Shown here: positions 37,565 through 49,733 of the stretch, one piece after another | How positions within the stretch are numbered: the first letter of the stretch is position 1 | How the letters are laid out: the number at the start of each line of letters is the position of its first letter | Translations under genes and position numbers: made by a program | Notes under the pieces: model-generated | Databases searched by the model: none | What the model was told of the DNA's origin: nothing | The model's input: the letters and a program-made list of their open reading frames with translations, nothing else | Assembly (NCBI RefSeq): GCF_018408855.1 | Contig: NZ_AP024322.1 | Coordinates: 2,046,001-2,110,000 of the forward strand | Length of the DNA: 64,000 nucleotides | Source of the DNA: Caballeronia sp. NK8 | Lineage (GTDB): Bacteria; Pseudomonadota; Gammaproteobacteria; Burkholderiales; Burkholderiaceae | Direction: 5' to 3'

Positions 37565-38454
37565 AGTTTTTGCAGGTCGATCAGTATCTGACGGGTGGCG
37601 AGCGGCGCGCCGCCCAGGTAGTGGTTGAGCAGGAAGCGCATCAGCGTCTTGCTCTGCGCGGCCGTCTGCGGGCTGCTGGTGTCGTCGCGTTCCATGTCGA
37701 TGAGCGTCTGCCCCGAGATCACCGGCCACTGGACGGGAAAATCGTCGGACGCTTCGCGCACACCGCGGTCGGGATCGAAGACATAGCGGCCTTCGGCCAC
37801 GACCGGCTGGCGCGTGACGGTGCGCGTGAGGTTCATCGCATAGCCGGTTTCGCGCAACAGCACGCGCTCGAACGAACGCAGCACGTGCACGGCCGGCTCG
37901 TCGTGCGCAAGACGCGAGAGTGTCAGCACGTAGTGATTGAAGAGCGCCGGATGCGCGTCCTCGCGCGCGCAGAACTTCACGAGCAGTTCGTTCACGTAGA
38001 AGCCGCAGAGCAACGCATCGCCGGCCAGCGGCAGCATGCCGCCGACCCATTCGGCAGTCGTCAGCGTGCGGACTTCGCCCTTGCCGGACCATGACAGCCC
38101 GAGCGGCTGAAACGTCTGCAACACGCCGCGCAACGCGGAATGCGGACGTTTCGCGCCTTTCGCGACGAGCGCGACCCGGCCGAAATCACGCGAAAACACG
38201 TCGATGATGAGACTCGTCTCGCGATACGGATAGCTATGCAGCACGAAGCCCGGCTGCTCGGCGATACGAAAGTCGGAGCGCGGCGCGGCGCGCGGCCGCT
38301 TCTCTCCACCGTCACTGGGCGACGTCGACGGCGACGCCCGCTTGCGCTTCGGCACCGCGCGCGCGGCCGGGCGCTCGTCCGCGTCGAAATCGTCGTCGGG
38401 TCGATCATCGGCGGGCGGCGGAATCATCCGGGCGTCGTTCGTGCCGTCGTCCAT
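37561..38454 (-). CDS. recO: DNA repair protein RecO, N-terminally extended
   Basis: RecO loads RecA onto SSB-coated single strands in the RecFOR pathway. The OB fold begins at about residue 62 ([20 protein letters not shown]) and the helical, zinc-site-like domain follows. The first 60 residues are charged and Pro/Asp/Arg-rich, absent in E. coli RecO (242 residues), and look disordered. It is coupled to pdxJ by overlap and follows era by 3 bp. Confidence 0.93.
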   Translation of the reverse strand: MDDGTNDARMIPPPADDRPDDDFDADERPAARAVPKRKRASPSTSPSDGGEKRPRAAPRSDFRIAEQPGFVLHSYPYRETSLIIDVFSRDFGRVALVAKGAKRPHSALRGVLQTFQPLGLSWSGKGEVRTLTTAEWVGGMLPLAGDALLCGFYVNELLVKFCAREDAHPALFNHYVLTLSRLAHDEPAVHVLRSFERVLLRETGYAMNLTRTVTRQPVVAEGRYVFDPDRGVREASDDFPVQWPVISGQTLIDMERDDTSSPQTAAQSKTLMRFLLNHYLGGAPLATRQILIDLQKL

Positions 38455-38457
38455 GCA

Positions 38458-39357
38458 TCACTCGTAGCCGTATGCGCGCAGGCCGGCTTCGTTGTCCGCC
38501 CAGCCGCTCTTCACCTTGACGAAGGTTTCGAGATACACGGGGCCATCGAAAAGCTTCTCCATGTCGAGGCGCGCCTCGGTGCTGATCTGCTTCAGCTTCG
38601 CGCCCTTCTGGCCGATGATCATCGCCTTGTGGCCGTCGCGATCGACGAGAATCGTCGCGAAGACGCGGCGCAGCCGCCCTTCGGTCTCGAACTTGTCGAT
38701 GAGCACCGTGCTCGTGTACGGCAACTCGTCGCCGGTCCAGCGGAACACTTTCTCGCGCAGGATCTCCGCCGCGAGGAAACGCTCGCTGCGGTCGGTCAGG
38801 TCGTCCTCGCCGTAGATCGGCTCGCCTTCCGGCAGATAAGGCTTCACGACCGACATGAGCCGCTTGATGTCCTCGGGATGCTTCGCCGACAGCGGCACGA
38901 TCTCGCGGAAGTCGCGCAACGCCGACATCTGCTGCATGAAGGGAAAGAGCGTTTCTTTGTCAGCGACGCGATCGAGCTTGTTGGCGATCAGGAGCGTGGG
39001 CGTGCCGGGCGGAATCAGGTCGAGCACTTTCTGGTCGTCGGGGCCGAAGCGGCCGGCCTCGATCACGAAGAGGATCGCATCGACGGAGGTCAGCGTCGAT
39101 GTCACCGCGCGGTTCAGCGAGCGATTGAGCGCGCCGCTATTGCGCGTCTGGAAACCGGGGGTATCGACGAAGACGTACTGCGCGTCGTCGAAGGTGTTGA
39201 TGCCGGTGATGCGGTGGCGTGTCGTCTGCGCCTTGCGCGACGTGATGCTCACCTTCTGGCCGACGAGCGCGTTCATCAGCGTCGACTTGCCGACGTTCGG
39301 CCTGCCGACGATCGCGACCATGCCGCAGCGGAAACCGGGAGAAACAGGAGCGTTCAT
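38458..39357 (-). CDS. era: GTPase Era
   Basis: A 299-residue GTPase (E. coli: 301) required for 30S subunit and 16S 3'-end maturation. G1 GRPNVGKS, G2-region TRHRITG, G3 DTPG and G4 NKLD are present, followed by a C-terminal KH domain with the conserved [12 protein letters not shown]. The start is ATG at 39357 (MNAPVSPG), with GAAACAGGAG-type sequence upstream. It is 72 bp below the rnc stop, the classic rnc-era pair. Confidence 0.96.
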   Translation of the reverse strand: MNAPVSPGFRCGMVAIVGRPNVGKSTLMNALVGQKVSITSRKAQTTRHRITGINTFDDAQYVFVDTPGFQTRNSGALNRSLNRAVTSTLTSVDAILFVIEAGRFGPDDQKVLDLIPPGTPTLLIANKLDRVADKETLFPFMQQMSALRDFREIVPLSAKHPEDIKRLMSVVKPYLPEGEPIYGEDDLTDRSERFLAAEILREKVFRWTGDELPYTSTVLIDKFETEGRLRRVFATILVDRDGHKAMIIGQKGAKLKQISTEARLDMEKLFDGPVYLETFVKVKSGWADNEAGLRAYGYE

Positions 39358-39429
39358 CATAAATGTATGCGGCAGGAAGTCGTTGGGGCGCGAGTGCGCG
39401 ATATGCGCGGCACGGATCAATGGCCGGCG

Positions 39430-40530
39430 TCAGTGGCCGGCGTCGGCGGCGCGCACGACACGGTCCGCGGGGGCGGCGCTGTCGCGCGTGTCGGTATCGG
39501 CTGCGGGCGCGTCGTCGCGATGATCGGGATCGGCGGGCGCGGGCTTGTCCTGCGTCGGTTCGCTCTTCGACGCTCTCTCCGGCTTGTGGATCACGGCGCG
39601 TTCCGGTCTGTCGGCGGCAGCGTAGGCGCTCGCGGACGGCTCGACGTGCGTCGCGCGAATCACCGCGAGCGGCGCGGCGGACGCGGGGCGCTCGTGCGCG
39701 CCGGCTTGTGCGCCGTGCGATGCCGGATGACGCTCGCGCCGGTCCGGTGAACGCAGATCCAGCGCCGTCTGGATGCCCGTCACGCCGGGCACCACTTCGA
39801 GTTCCGCCTGCTTGGCGGCGCGCGCGCCCTTGCGCTTGGGCTTCACGCCGAGCGACGGCACGGCGGCGACCACCTCGTCCAGCGCCTTCTTCGCGGCGGC
39901 CTGCTCGGCCGCGCGGCGGCTCGCGCCCGAACCCGACACCTTCACGTCGAGCTTCGGCACCGTGCACTCGACCTCGAACTGCTGGTTGTGCGCGGCGCCG
40001 TGCGTCGCGACGACCGTGTAGGTCGGCAGCGCGATCTTGTGTCCCTGGAGATATTCCTGCAGCAGCGTCTTGGCATCCTTGCCGATGGTGCGCGGATCGA
40101 TGTGATCCAGCACCGGCGTATAGAGCCGCTTGATGACGACCGACGCGGCGTCGAAACCGCCGTCGAGGAAGATCGCGCCGAAGATGGCTTCGAGCGTGTC
40201 GGCGAGAATCGACGGACGGCGAAAACCGCCGCTGCGCAATTCGCCTTCGCCGAGCCGGAGCCCTTCGGACACGTTGAGGGCCTGCGCGATTTCGTAGAGC
40301 GACTGCTGTTTGACCAGATTCGCCCGGACGCGCGACAGGTCGCCTTCATCGAGTTTGCCGAATCGTTGGAACAAAAGCGCAGCTACCACGCAATTTAGAA
40401 CGGAATCGCCGAGAAATTCGAGCCGTTCATTGTGCGTGGCGCTGTGACTGCGGTGGGTCATCGCCTGGCGCAGCAATTCCGCATTGCGAAATTCGTACCG
40501 CAGCCGGCTTTCCAACGGAGAAGATGGCAT
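39430..40530 (-). CDS. rnc: Ribonuclease III with a 140-residue C-terminal tail
   Basis: A double-strand-specific endonuclease for rRNA and mRNA processing. The catalytic signature [11 protein letters not shown] (35-45, E38/D42) and D111/E114 in ADTLEA are intact, and a dsRNA-binding domain ends near residue 225 ([17 protein letters not shown]). Residues 226-366 are Pro/Ala/Asp/Arg-rich and low complexity, not present in the 226-residue E. coli enzyme. Their role is unknown. The gene is 164 bp below lepB. Confidence 0.95.
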   Translation of the reverse strand: MPSSPLESRLRYEFRNAELLRQAMTHRSHSATHNERLEFLGDSVLNCVVAALLFQRFGKLDEGDLSRVRANLVKQQSLYEIAQALNVSEGLRLGEGELRSGGFRRPSILADTLEAIFGAIFLDGGFDAASVVIKRLYTPVLDHIDPRTIGKDAKTLLQEYLQGHKIALPTYTVVATHGAAHNQQFEVECTVPKLDVKVSGSGASRRAAEQAAAKKALDEVVAAVPSLGVKPKRKGARAAKQAELEVVPGVTGIQTALDLRSPDRRERHPASHGAQAGAHERPASAAPLAVIRATHVEPSASAYAAADRPERAVIHKPERASKSEPTQDKPAPADPDHRDDAPAADTDTRDSAAPADRVVRAADAGH

Positions 40531-40694
40531 GGAGAGAGTATAACGCGGGCGCGCGGACGGGCGATTGCGCCGGCCGACGCCGGAAAACGCGTGGCGAGAC
40601 GGTGTTAGCCGCGCTTCTTCACGCCATTTCGAAGCTTGTTTTAATGATCAGAAACGCCGGCGGTCGCCGAGCGACGCGCCGGCGTGTCGGCTCA

Positions 40695-41588
40695 TCACTG
40701 GAACGAGCCGACGCGCTTCAGATTGCTGAAGTTCATCCAGATGAAGAACGCGCGGCCGACGATGTTCTTGTCCGGCACGAAACCCCAGTAGCGGCTGTCC
40801 GCGCTGTTGTCGCGGTTGTCGCCCATCATGAAATAGTTGCCCGGGGGCACCTTGCACGTGACGCCCTGCGCGTTGTAGTTGCAGTTGTCGCGGAACGGGA
40901 AGTCGTCCGCGCCGACGACGAACGGCGGCACCTGCGGATTGTTCAGGATCGCGTTCTTGCGGCCGTCGAGATCTTCCTCGAACTGCTTCGCGTAACCGAT
41001 ACGCTCGTCGTCGAAATAGTCCGGCAGCGGCGTCTCGGGCACAGGCTTGCCGTTGATCGTGAGCTTCTTGTCTTCGTACGCGACGGTGTCGCCCGGCAGG
41101 CCGATCACGCGCTTGATGTAGTCGACCGATTCGTCCTTCGGATAGCGGAACACCACGACGTCGCCGCGCTTGAGCGGGCTGCCGTTGGTCAGCTTGGAGT
41201 TGGTGATCGGCAGGCGCAGACCGTACTCGTACTTGTTCACGAGGATGAAGTCGCCGACGAGCAGCGTCGGGACCATCGAGCCCGACGGAATCTTGAACGG
41301 CTCGATGATGAACGAGCGCACGACGAACACCGCGAGGATCACCGGAAAGAAGCTCGCCGTGTATTCGAGCCACCACGGCTGGCGCAGCTTCTCGTCGCGC
41401 AGACGGGCGCGCGTCTGCGCGGCGTTCTCATCGGCGAAACGCTCGCCCACGCGTTCCTGCTGACGGTCGAAATCGGCCACCGCTGCCTCGGCGGCGCGGC
41501 GTCGTTGAGGTTGAAACACCAGCTTGTCGAGGACCCAGGCAATACCCGTCAAGACGACGAGAATCAAAAGAATCAGTGCGAAATTCAT
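40695..41588 (-). CDS. lepB: Signal peptidase I
   Basis: A 297-residue inner-membrane peptidase that removes Sec and Tat signal peptides. There are two N-terminal membrane segments (about 1-22 and 76-94), then the catalytic Ser in IPSGSMVPTL and the general-base Lys in YIKRVIGLPGD; GDNRDNSADSRYWG is the box E signature. The start is ATG at 41588 or 41591. It follows lepA, as in E. coli. Confidence 0.97.
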   Translation of the reverse strand: MNFALILLILVVLTGIAWVLDKLVFQPQRRRAAEAAVADFDRQQERVGERFADENAAQTRARLRDEKLRQPWWLEYTASFFPVILAVFVVRSFIIEPFKIPSGSMVPTLLVGDFILVNKYEYGLRLPITNSKLTNGSPLKRGDVVVFRYPKDESVDYIKRVIGLPGDTVAYEDKKLTINGKPVPETPLPDYFDDERIGYAKQFEEDLDGRKNAILNNPQVPPFVVGADDFPFRDNCNYNAQGVTCKVPPGNYFMMGDNRDNSADSRYWGFVPDKNIVGRAFFIWMNFSNLKRVGSFQ

Positions 41589-41634
41589 CAAACGCTTCCG
41601 GTTGTTATCGTTGTTTGCTTCGCGGCGCCAGGCG

Positions 41635-43425
<1,791 letters not shown>

Positions 43426-43560
43426 TCAGTGCCGCAAGCCCGAAAAAAGCGAAAAAGGCGCGCCCTCACCAACGCGGGAGCACGCCTTGAAAATTTTGGG
43501 AAAACTTGAGCATTTTAGCCGAAATCGGGGGTGGCCCGTCGGATTTCGCCTTTAGCGGCC

Positions 43561-43821
43561 TCACGGCTCGCGCGCGTTGAGCGCAGCGTTCACGGCGCGG
43601 ACGTCGAGCCGGTACTGGCACAACTCCACGCCGTCGAGCATCAGCACCGGCACGCGCTCGTTGTAACGCGCCTCCAGCAGCGGATCTTCGTCGATGTCGA
43701 TCCATTCGACGCCCAGGCCGTGTCGCGCCGCGATCGGCTCCAGTTCGGTCCGCATCTCCTCGCACAGATGACACCAGGCGCGCCCGTACAGGACGAAAGG
43801 CGCGCCGGAAGCCCGCTTCAT
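43561..43821 (-). CDS. Glutaredoxin-family protein
   Basis: An 86-residue thioredoxin-fold protein with a CxxC site in WCHLCEEM (CHLC, about residues 17-20) and the cis-Pro segment NERVPVLMLDG. The motif CHLC suggests the DUF836/glutaredoxin-like group. The start is ATG at 43821; the longer open frame upstream belongs to mucD's shadow. It lies 4 bp after mucD, in the envelope-stress operon, where a redox role is plausible but unproven. Confidence 0.88.
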   Translation of the reverse strand: MKRASGAPFVLYGRAWCHLCEEMRTELEPIAARHGLGVEWIDIDEDPLLEARYNERVPVLMLDGVELCQYRLDVRAVNAALNAREP

Positions 43822-43825
43822 GCGC

Positions 43826-45370
43826 TTACTTCTGTGCCGGCACGCGCGGGCGCAGCGGCACGAACTGCGTGTTGTCGCCGCGACGCACGAGCACCGCGAC
43901 CATCTTGCTCGCGTCGAGATTCTGCGCGACGGCCTCGAACTGCTTCGCGCTCGTGATATCCGTGTCGCCGATGCGCAGGATGATGTCGCCCTTCTGGAAG
44001 CCCGCGCGCGCAGCCGGCCCTTCGACCGCGTCAACCTGCACGCCGGTGCTCAGCTTCAGCGCCTTTCTCTGGTCGGCGGGAATGTCGCTCACCGCGAGCC
44101 CGAGCGAATTGCTCGCGCGCTCCTTCGGCTGCGGCGACTTCTTCTGCTCGGTCTTCGCGACCTTGTCCGGCTGCATCTCGGCGACGGTGACAGGCAGATC
44201 GCGCGTCTGGCCCTTGCGCCAGATCGTGAGCGTGGTCTTCGTGCCCGGCTTCGTCTCGCCGACCATGCGCGGCAGATCGGTCGCGGTCTCGACGTTCTGG
44301 CCGTTGAACTTGAGGATGATGTCGCCCGGCTGCACGCCCGCCTTGTCCGCCGGACCACCCGCTTCGACGCTGGATACGAGCGCGCCTTGCGCCTTCGGCA
44401 GCCCGAGCGAATCCGCGACATCCTTCGTGACTTCGCCGATCGCCACCGCGATGCGGCCGCGCACGACCTTGCCCGAGGTCTTGAGCTGATCGGCCACGCG
44501 CATCGCTTCATCGATCGGAATCGCGAACGAAATGCCCATGAAGCCGCCCGTGCGGCTGTAGATCTGCGAGTTGATGCCGATGACTTCGCCCGCCATGTTG
44601 ATGAGCGGACCGCCCGAGTTGCCCGGATTCACCGCGACATCGGTCTGGATGAACGGCAGGTAATCGCCAGTGTCGCGCCCCTTCGCGCTGACGATGCCCG
44701 CGGTCACCGTGTTGTCCAGGCCGAACGGCGAGCCGATCGCGAGCACCCATTCGCCGACGCGCACCTTGTTCGAATCGCCGATGGTGATGGCCGGCAGGTT
44801 CGTCGCGCTGATCTTCACGACGGCCACGTCCGTGCGCTCGTCGACACCGACGAGACGCGCCTTGAATTCGCGTTTGTCGGTGAGCGTGACGTAGATGGTG
44901 TCCGCGTCGTCCACCACGTGCGCGTTGGTCATCACGTAGCCATCGGTCGACAGGATGAAGCCCGAGCCGACGCCGCTGCTTTGTTCCGAGTTGTCCTGGT
45001 TGTCGTCGGGCGCGCTCCGGCTGCCGCCCTTGCCCTGATCGCCGCCGCTGCCGCCGCCGTTATTGCCGCCGCCACCGCCTCCGCCGCCGCGCGGGGGCTG
45101 GCCCGGCATCGGAATGCCGAAGAAGCGGCGGAAGAATTCGGACATGTCGCCGTCGTCGAGACCGGGCGGCAGGCCGCGCAGATCGCTGCTGGTACCGACG
45201 CGCGAAGTCGTGCGAATGTTCACGACCGAAGGCCCGACCCTGTCGACGAGCGTCGTGAAGTCTGGCAGGTTCACCGTGGGCGCCGCCGCCGACGCAGATT
45301 GCGATACGAACGGCAGGCACACGGCGAGCGCCGCGGCCGCGATGAACTTGCGCAGCGAGAAGTTGCTCAT
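43826..45370 (-). CDS. mucD: DegP/MucD-family periplasmic serine protease
   Basis: A 514-residue HtrA protease and chaperone of the envelope. A signal peptide (1-28, cleaved near ASA) is followed by a trypsin-like domain with the triad His in TNAHVV, Asp in RTDVAVV and Ser in GNSGGP, then two PDZ domains (about 295-385 and 410-505). A glycine-rich insertion (about 94-116) precedes the protease core. It follows rseB 22 bp downstream, matching mucABCD logic, in which it degrades misfolded periplasmic proteins. Confidence 0.95.
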   Translation of the reverse strand: MSNFSLRKFIAAAALAVCLPFVSQSASAAAPTVNLPDFTTLVDRVGPSVVNIRTTSRVGTSSDLRGLPPGLDDGDMSEFFRRFFGIPMPGQPPRGGGGGGGGNNGGGSGGDQGKGGSRSAPDDNQDNSEQSSGVGSGFILSTDGYVMTNAHVVDDADTIYVTLTDKREFKARLVGVDERTDVAVVKISATNLPAITIGDSNKVRVGEWVLAIGSPFGLDNTVTAGIVSAKGRDTGDYLPFIQTDVAVNPGNSGGPLINMAGEVIGINSQIYSRTGGFMGISFAIPIDEAMRVADQLKTSGKVVRGRIAVAIGEVTKDVADSLGLPKAQGALVSSVEAGGPADKAGVQPGDIILKFNGQNVETATDLPRMVGETKPGTKTTLTIWRKGQTRDLPVTVAEMQPDKVAKTEQKKSPQPKERASNSLGLAVSDIPADQRKALKLSTGVQVDAVEGPAARAGFQKGDIILRIGDTDITSAKQFEAVAQNLDASKMVAVLVRRGDNTQFVPLRPRVPAQK

Positions 45371-45392
45371 AGGTTGGAGGCCGGGATCTGAA

Positions 45393-46439
45393 TTACTTGG
45401 AAGGCTTGTATTCTATGGTAGAAGCAAATTGCTGCAACGTGGCTTGCGGCACTTCCCCCAGCAAGGTGATCCAGAAATCCCCGCGGCGCTTCACCAGTAC
45501 GTGCGTGGCGCCGCTGTTGCCCGCGCCTTCCTTGCGCGTACTTTTTTCCACCGGCTCGACGAAAACCGAGATCGTGGCGAGGCCATCGGAGAACACGGCC
45601 TGATCGACCGGAATCGGCGGCTGGCCTTGCTGGCTCGACGCCATCGGACGGCGCAGTTCGCGAATCTTGCGAAAACCCGCGATGCCCGGCGCGAGTTGCC
45701 AGCCCTGCGCTTCCATGTCGACCGGCTGCACCGGCAGCCGCACGATGGTCCAGCCCGACGTGCTGCGAATGCCGTTTGCGATCGGCGTCTTGTCGATCGG
45801 CCCGCCAATGCGTACCTGCGAGAACGAAAGCTGTTCGAGCACCTGGCCGTCCGGGTCGAGCGTCTGCGCGCGCAGCAGCAAGCCGGTCTTGGTGTCCGCC
45901 CACAGTTTGTAGGCGAAACGCCAGGAATCTTTCGGATCGAGTTCCAACACCTGGCTGTCGATGCCCGCGACGCGGTCGTTGCCGAGCAGTTTCGGCTCGT
46001 AGAAGGACAGCACCTGATCGCCGCTGGTCGACAGCAGTGCGGGGAACGAATCCCGGTTCTGCCGATGTTCGACCGTGAGCAAGTGCCGTTCGGGCACGAA
46101 CGTGAACATGTCGTCGTCGTGACGCAGCATCTTGCGCGGCGCGCCGTCGAGACTTTCGAGCGATTCGTATTCGCCGTCGCCGCGCGTGGCCACATGCGTG
46201 ATGCGCGACGATTGAACCGTCGCGCCACGCTGATAGACGAAGGTGCCTTCGTAATTCTGCTGTTGCGCCGCTTCGTGAATGCGGTTGAGCATTGCGGCGG
46301 CCGATTTGCGGGTCGCGGCGGGATCGTCTCCCTGCGCGAAACTGACCGATGCCGCCGTCAACAACGCGGCTGCGCAGAGCATCAATGCCAGCAGCCGTCC
46401 CCAATAGTTCGTTTTAGTCAACCGCACACTCGGCATCAA
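45393..46439 (-). CDS. rseB: MucB/RseB-family sigma-E regulatory protein
   Basis: A 348-residue periplasmic protein with a signal peptide (about 1-35). The N-terminal LolA-like domain starts AAAMLNRIHEAAQQQNYEGTF, and a C-terminal domain follows at about 220-345. RseB binds the periplasmic part of RseA and shields it from DegS until lipoprotein or LPS signals arrive. It starts one base before the rseA stop region (46439/46441), so expression is likely coupled. Confidence 0.94.
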   Translation of the reverse strand: MMPSVRLTKTNYWGRLLALMLCAAALLTAASVSFAQGDDPAATRKSAAAMLNRIHEAAQQQNYEGTFVYQRGATVQSSRITHVATRGDGEYESLESLDGAPRKMLRHDDDMFTFVPERHLLTVEHRQNRDSFPALLSTSGDQVLSFYEPKLLGNDRVAGIDSQVLELDPKDSWRFAYKLWADTKTGLLLRAQTLDPDGQVLEQLSFSQVRIGGPIDKTPIANGIRSTSGWTIVRLPVQPVDMEAQGWQLAPGIAGFRKIRELRRPMASSQQGQPPIPVDQAVFSDGLATISVFVEPVEKSTRKEGAGNSGATHVLVKRRGDFWITLLGEVPQATLQQFASTIEYKPSK

Positions 46440-46440
46440 A

Positions 46441-47076
46441 TTATTGACTCTGCGATGTAGCCGCCGCGCGAATCAAGGGCATGGAACCTGGCATCACAGG
46501 CTGTTGAGAGAACTGCTGATGCGCTTCGAGATACTGGTCGAGACTGGCATCGCGGATGATGTTCGCTTCCACGATCGGCGTGCGCGTGGTCGCCGCCGGC
46601 ACCGACGCGAGCGCCACGCGCTGCATCGAATCCGCCGGTGCGACGCTCGCCACTTGCGCGCCGGAGTGGCTGTCCACGCCTTGCAACTGCGGCACCACGA
46701 TCCACGTCAGCGTGGCGGCGGCCGCGGCCACCGCGAAAGCCGGCATCACGCGACGGCGCAGCATGCCGCCACGCGCTTTCGCCGCTGTGGCCGGCAGCGC
46801 GGCTGGCGCCAGCACATGCGCTTCCGCCTCGAAACGTTCGGAGAATGCGGCCATGAACACGCTGCTGCGCGCCGGACTGACCGCGAGATCGTCGGAGCGC
46901 AGCGCGTCGCCGATCAGGTGATAGGCCGACCACGCCGCGCGATCGTCGTTTTTCAGTTCCGCGAGAAACTGGCTGACACTGCCGATTTCGTCGAGCGATT
47001 CACCGTCGACGAACGCCGACATGCGCTCGCCGCGCGGACCTGCCTGTGTTTGATTCTGCATCGAGACCGACCCCAT
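46441..47076 (-). CDS. rseA: Anti-sigma-E factor RseA (MucA-like)
   Basis: A 211-residue single-pass inner-membrane anti-sigma factor. The cytoplasmic sigma-binding domain (about 18-95) has ERMSAFVDGE and WSAYHLIGDALRS; a membrane segment at about 110-128 (VMPAFAVAAAAATLTWIVV) precedes the periplasmic RseB-binding part. Three in-frame ATGs compete; the one at 47076 has GGGGAG five bases upstream. Confidence 0.93.
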   Translation of the reverse strand: MGSVSMQNQTQAGPRGERMSAFVDGESLDEIGSVSQFLAELKNDDRAAWSAYHLIGDALRSDDLAVSPARSSVFMAAFSERFEAEAHVLAPAALPATAAKARGGMLRRRVMPAFAVAAAAATLTWIVVPQLQGVDSHSGAQVASVAPADSMQRVALASVPAATTRTPIVEANIIRDASLDQYLEAHQQFSQQPVMPGSMPLIRAAATSQSQ

Positions 47077-47157
47077 GATGCTCCCCATCTTTGACCACAC
47101 CCCGTTGTGACACCACCAACCCAGATATCGCGCCCCTGCCCCGAGGATTCGCGCCGC

Positions 47158-47757
47158 CTACCAGCGCTTGCCTTCAGGAGTGTCCAACAACGGACGCAAT
47201 TTTGCCGCAATGGCTTCGCGAGCACGAAAAATTCTCGATCTGACGGTGCCGATCGGGCAATCCATCATTTCGGCGATTTCCTCGTAACTCAGTCCTTCAA
47301 TCTCCCGGAGCGTGATGGCGGTGCGCAATTCCTCCGGCAGCAACGCCATCGCGGCGTTGACTGTCTGAGCGATCTGCTTGCTCATCAACATCGACTCGGG
47401 CGTGTTGATATCCCTTAGTTGGTCCGCGTCGGAGAAAGTTTCCGCTTCTTCAGCATCGGCTTCGGTAGATGTGGGAGCGCGGCGGCCCTGCGTCGCAAGA
47501 TAGTTCTTTGCGGTGTTGACCGCAATCCGGTAGAGCCACGTATAAAAGGCCGATTCGCCCCGAAACTGCGGCAGCGCGCGGTAGGCCTTGATAAAGGCGT
47601 CCTGGGCGACGTCCTCGACCTCGGCGGGGTCGCGCACGAGGCGCGAGATCAGTCGAATGATCTTGCGGTGGTATTTGGCGACCAGCAGTTCGAACGCAGC
47701 CTTGTCGCCCTTCTGGACACGCTCGACCAGCAATTGGTCGATTTCTTTTTCGCTCAC
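47158..47757 (-). CDS. rpoE: RNA polymerase sigma factor RpoE (ECF, sigma-E)
   Basis: A 199-residue ECF sigma factor (E. coli: 191) driving envelope-stress genes. Region 2 has LISRLVRDPAEVEDVAQDAF and region 4 ITLREIEGLSYEEIAEMMDC. It uses a GTG start at 47757. First gene of rpoE-rseA-rseB-mucD. I see no clear GAACTT/TCTGA autoregulatory promoter upstream. Confidence 0.96.
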   Translation of the reverse strand: MSEKEIDQLLVERVQKGDKAAFELLVAKYHRKIIRLISRLVRDPAEVEDVAQDAFIKAYRALPQFRGESAFYTWLYRIAVNTAKNYLATQGRRAPTSTEADAEEAETFSDADQLRDINTPESMLMSKQIAQTVNAAMALLPEELRTAITLREIEGLSYEEIAEMMDCPIGTVRSRIFRAREAIAAKLRPLLDTPEGKRW

Positions 47758-47852
47758 CTGGGAAATCCGTTTAACTTGGGGTGTTGCGCGGAGGGCTATT
47801 GTAGCGTTACCGCCTGTAAGGCAACCGGAACGCTCATGGGCCGTTACAGTCG

Positions 47853-48320
47853 TTACAGGTGAGACGCGGCGGCGCGGCGCGCCTGGACGGCAAGCTGGCG
47901 AAAGGTGTCGGCATCGACGGAATCAGCCGCGACGACGAGCGTTTCGCGCCGCCCGCGCGCATCGGCGAGTGTCAGCGCGAGGAGTCGGCCGCCCCATTGC
48001 GCGCATCTCGCGACGCGCGTGTGCCGCGTTTCGCCGGTTCGGCTCACGATTGTGAGACCGTCCGGGTGCAGGCTGAGCGCCCTTGGCTGAGCGCGCATCC
48101 ATCGATATGACGCGAGTCCGAGCGCCGCCACGGTTGCCGCGCTTGCCACGGCAGCATGGCCGACCTGTTCCGCGTGCGCGAAAACACACTGGAAAACCGA
48201 CGCGCCCGCGAGCCCGATGAATGCAAGCGACACGACCCGCAGAAAACGCGACGGCCGCATCGCGACGCCCGGCGTCGAGCCGGTGTCACGATGCGGCCGT
48301 TCCACGCACGCGCCCGTCAT
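47853..48320 (-). CDS. Small membrane protein, YgfX-like
   Basis: A 155-residue protein with two membrane helices (about 24-48 and 52-72) and a C-terminal soluble part with LSLHPDGLTIVSRTGE. The layout matches the YgfX/CptA family found next to fabF and rpoE in betaproteobacteria. Position is the main argument; the sequence is weakly conserved. ATG at 48260 (MRPSRFLRVV) could be the true start. The function is uncertain. Confidence 0.6.
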   Translation of the reverse strand: MTGACVERPHRDTGSTPGVAMRPSRFLRVVSLAFIGLAGASVFQCVFAHAEQVGHAAVASAATVAALGLASYRWMRAQPRALSLHPDGLTIVSRTGETRHTRVARCAQWGGRLLALTLADARGRRETLVVAADSVDADTFRQLAVQARRAAASHL

Positions 48321-48351
48321 ATGGATCCCCGTGATGACGAGCGCGCCGTGC

Positions 48352-49590
48352 TCAGTGGCGCTTGAAGACGAGCGAGCCGTTCGTTCCGCCGAAGCCGAAC
48401 GAATTCTTCACCGCCACGTCGATCTTCATTTCCCGCGCGGTGTTCGCGCAGTAGTCCAGGTCGCACTTCGGATCCTGGTTGAAGATGTTGATGGTCGGCG
48501 GCGACACCTGATTGTGGATCGCCAGCACGGTGAACACCGACTCCAGGCCGCCCGCGCCGCCCAGCAGGTGGCCGGTCATCGACTTGGTGGAGTTCACCAC
48601 GACCTTCTTCGCCTGATCGCCGAGCGCGCGCGTGATGCCGATGGTCTCGGCGATGTCGCCGAGCGGCGTCGACGTGCCGTGCGCGTTGACGTAGTTCACT
48701 TCATCGGCGTTGACGCGCGCGTTCTTCATCGCGTTGACCATCGCGCGGCGGCCGCCGTCGCCGTCTTCCGGCGGCGCGGTCATGTGATACGCGTCGCCGC
48801 TCATGCCGTAGCCGAGCACTTCGGCGTAGATCTTCGCGCCGCGCTTCTTCGCATGCTCGTACTCTTCGAGCACCATCACGCCCGCGCCTTCACCGAGCAC
48901 GAAGCCGTCGCGGTCGGTGTCCCACGGACGGCTGGCCGTCGCGGGATCGTCGTTGCGCTGCGACAGCGCGCGCGCCGCCGCGAAGCCGCCGATGCCGAGC
49001 GGAGACACCGTGGCTTCCGCGCCGCCCGCGATCATGACGTCCGCGTCGCCGTATTCGATCAGGCGCGATGCCTCGCCGATGCAATGCAGGCCGGTGGTGC
49101 ACGCCGTGACCATCGACAGGTTCGGGCCCTTGAAGCCGAAACGGATCGACAGATGGCCCGAGATCATGTTGATGATCGACGCCGGCACGAAGAACGGCGA
49201 AATGCGGCGCGGGCCGCGATTGAGCAGCTCGGTCTGCGTGACTTCGATCATCGGCAGACCGCCGATGCCCGAACCGACCACGACGCCCACGCGCTCGGCG
49301 TTTTCATCGGTGATCTCGAGGCCGCTGTCCTGCATGGCCTGAACGCCCGCGGCGAAGCCGTAATGGATGAAAGTATCCATATGGCGCGCCTCTTTGGCGG
49401 GCATGTAGTCTTCGATATTGAAGCCCTTCACCTCGCCCGCGAAACGCGTGGAGAAGTTCGTTGCGTCGAACTTCGTGATATTGGCGATGCCCGACTTGCC
49501 CGCGACCAGATTGGCCCAGCCGTCGGCAACAGTATTGCCGACAGGCGAAACGAGCCCCAGGCCTGTAACAACAACTCGACGACGGCTCAC
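48352..49590 (-). CDS. fabF: 3-oxoacyl-[acyl-carrier-protein] synthase II
   Basis: A 412-residue condensing enzyme that extends acyl-ACP with malonyl-ACP. The active-site Cys is in [12 protein letters not shown], and the His pair in [11 protein letters not shown] and [15 protein letters not shown]. It uses a GTG start (49590) with AAGGGG upstream. It follows acpP after a terminator hairpin, so its level may depend on readthrough. Confidence 0.98.
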   Translation of the reverse strand: MSRRRVVVTGLGLVSPVGNTVADGWANLVAGKSGIANITKFDATNFSTRFAGEVKGFNIEDYMPAKEARHMDTFIHYGFAAGVQAMQDSGLEITDENAERVGVVVGSGIGGLPMIEVTQTELLNRGPRRISPFFVPASIINMISGHLSIRFGFKGPNLSMVTACTTGLHCIGEASRLIEYGDADVMIAGGAEATVSPLGIGGFAAARALSQRNDDPATASRPWDTDRDGFVLGEGAGVMVLEEYEHAKKRGAKIYAEVLGYGMSGDAYHMTAPPEDGDGGRRAMVNAMKNARVNADEVNYVNAHGTSTPLGDIAETIGITRALGDQAKKVVVNSTKSMTGHLLGGAGGLESVFTVLAIHNQVSPPTINIFNQDPKCDLDYCANTAREMKIDVAVKNSFGFGGTNGSLVFKRH

Positions 49591-49610
49591 GGTAACCCCT
49601 TATCCATAGA

Positions 49611-49669
49611 ATGACGAAAAACAAAAGCCACAGCGGCCACAGGAAACCGCCCTGTGTGCCCTGTGGCTG
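49611..49669 (-). terminator. Terminator between acpP and fabF
   Basis: On the minus strand AGCCACAG pairs with CTGTGGCT (outer arms 49626-49633 and 49662-49669), with inner pairing, and is followed by TTTTGTTTTT. It would allow high acpP and lower fabF expression. Confidence 0.7.
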
Positions 49670-49733
49670 TCAAATCGGTTTGCAGCGACGATGCATCGGC
49701 TGATTGAGCGATGAGTCGCTGGCGCGTCCGGCC

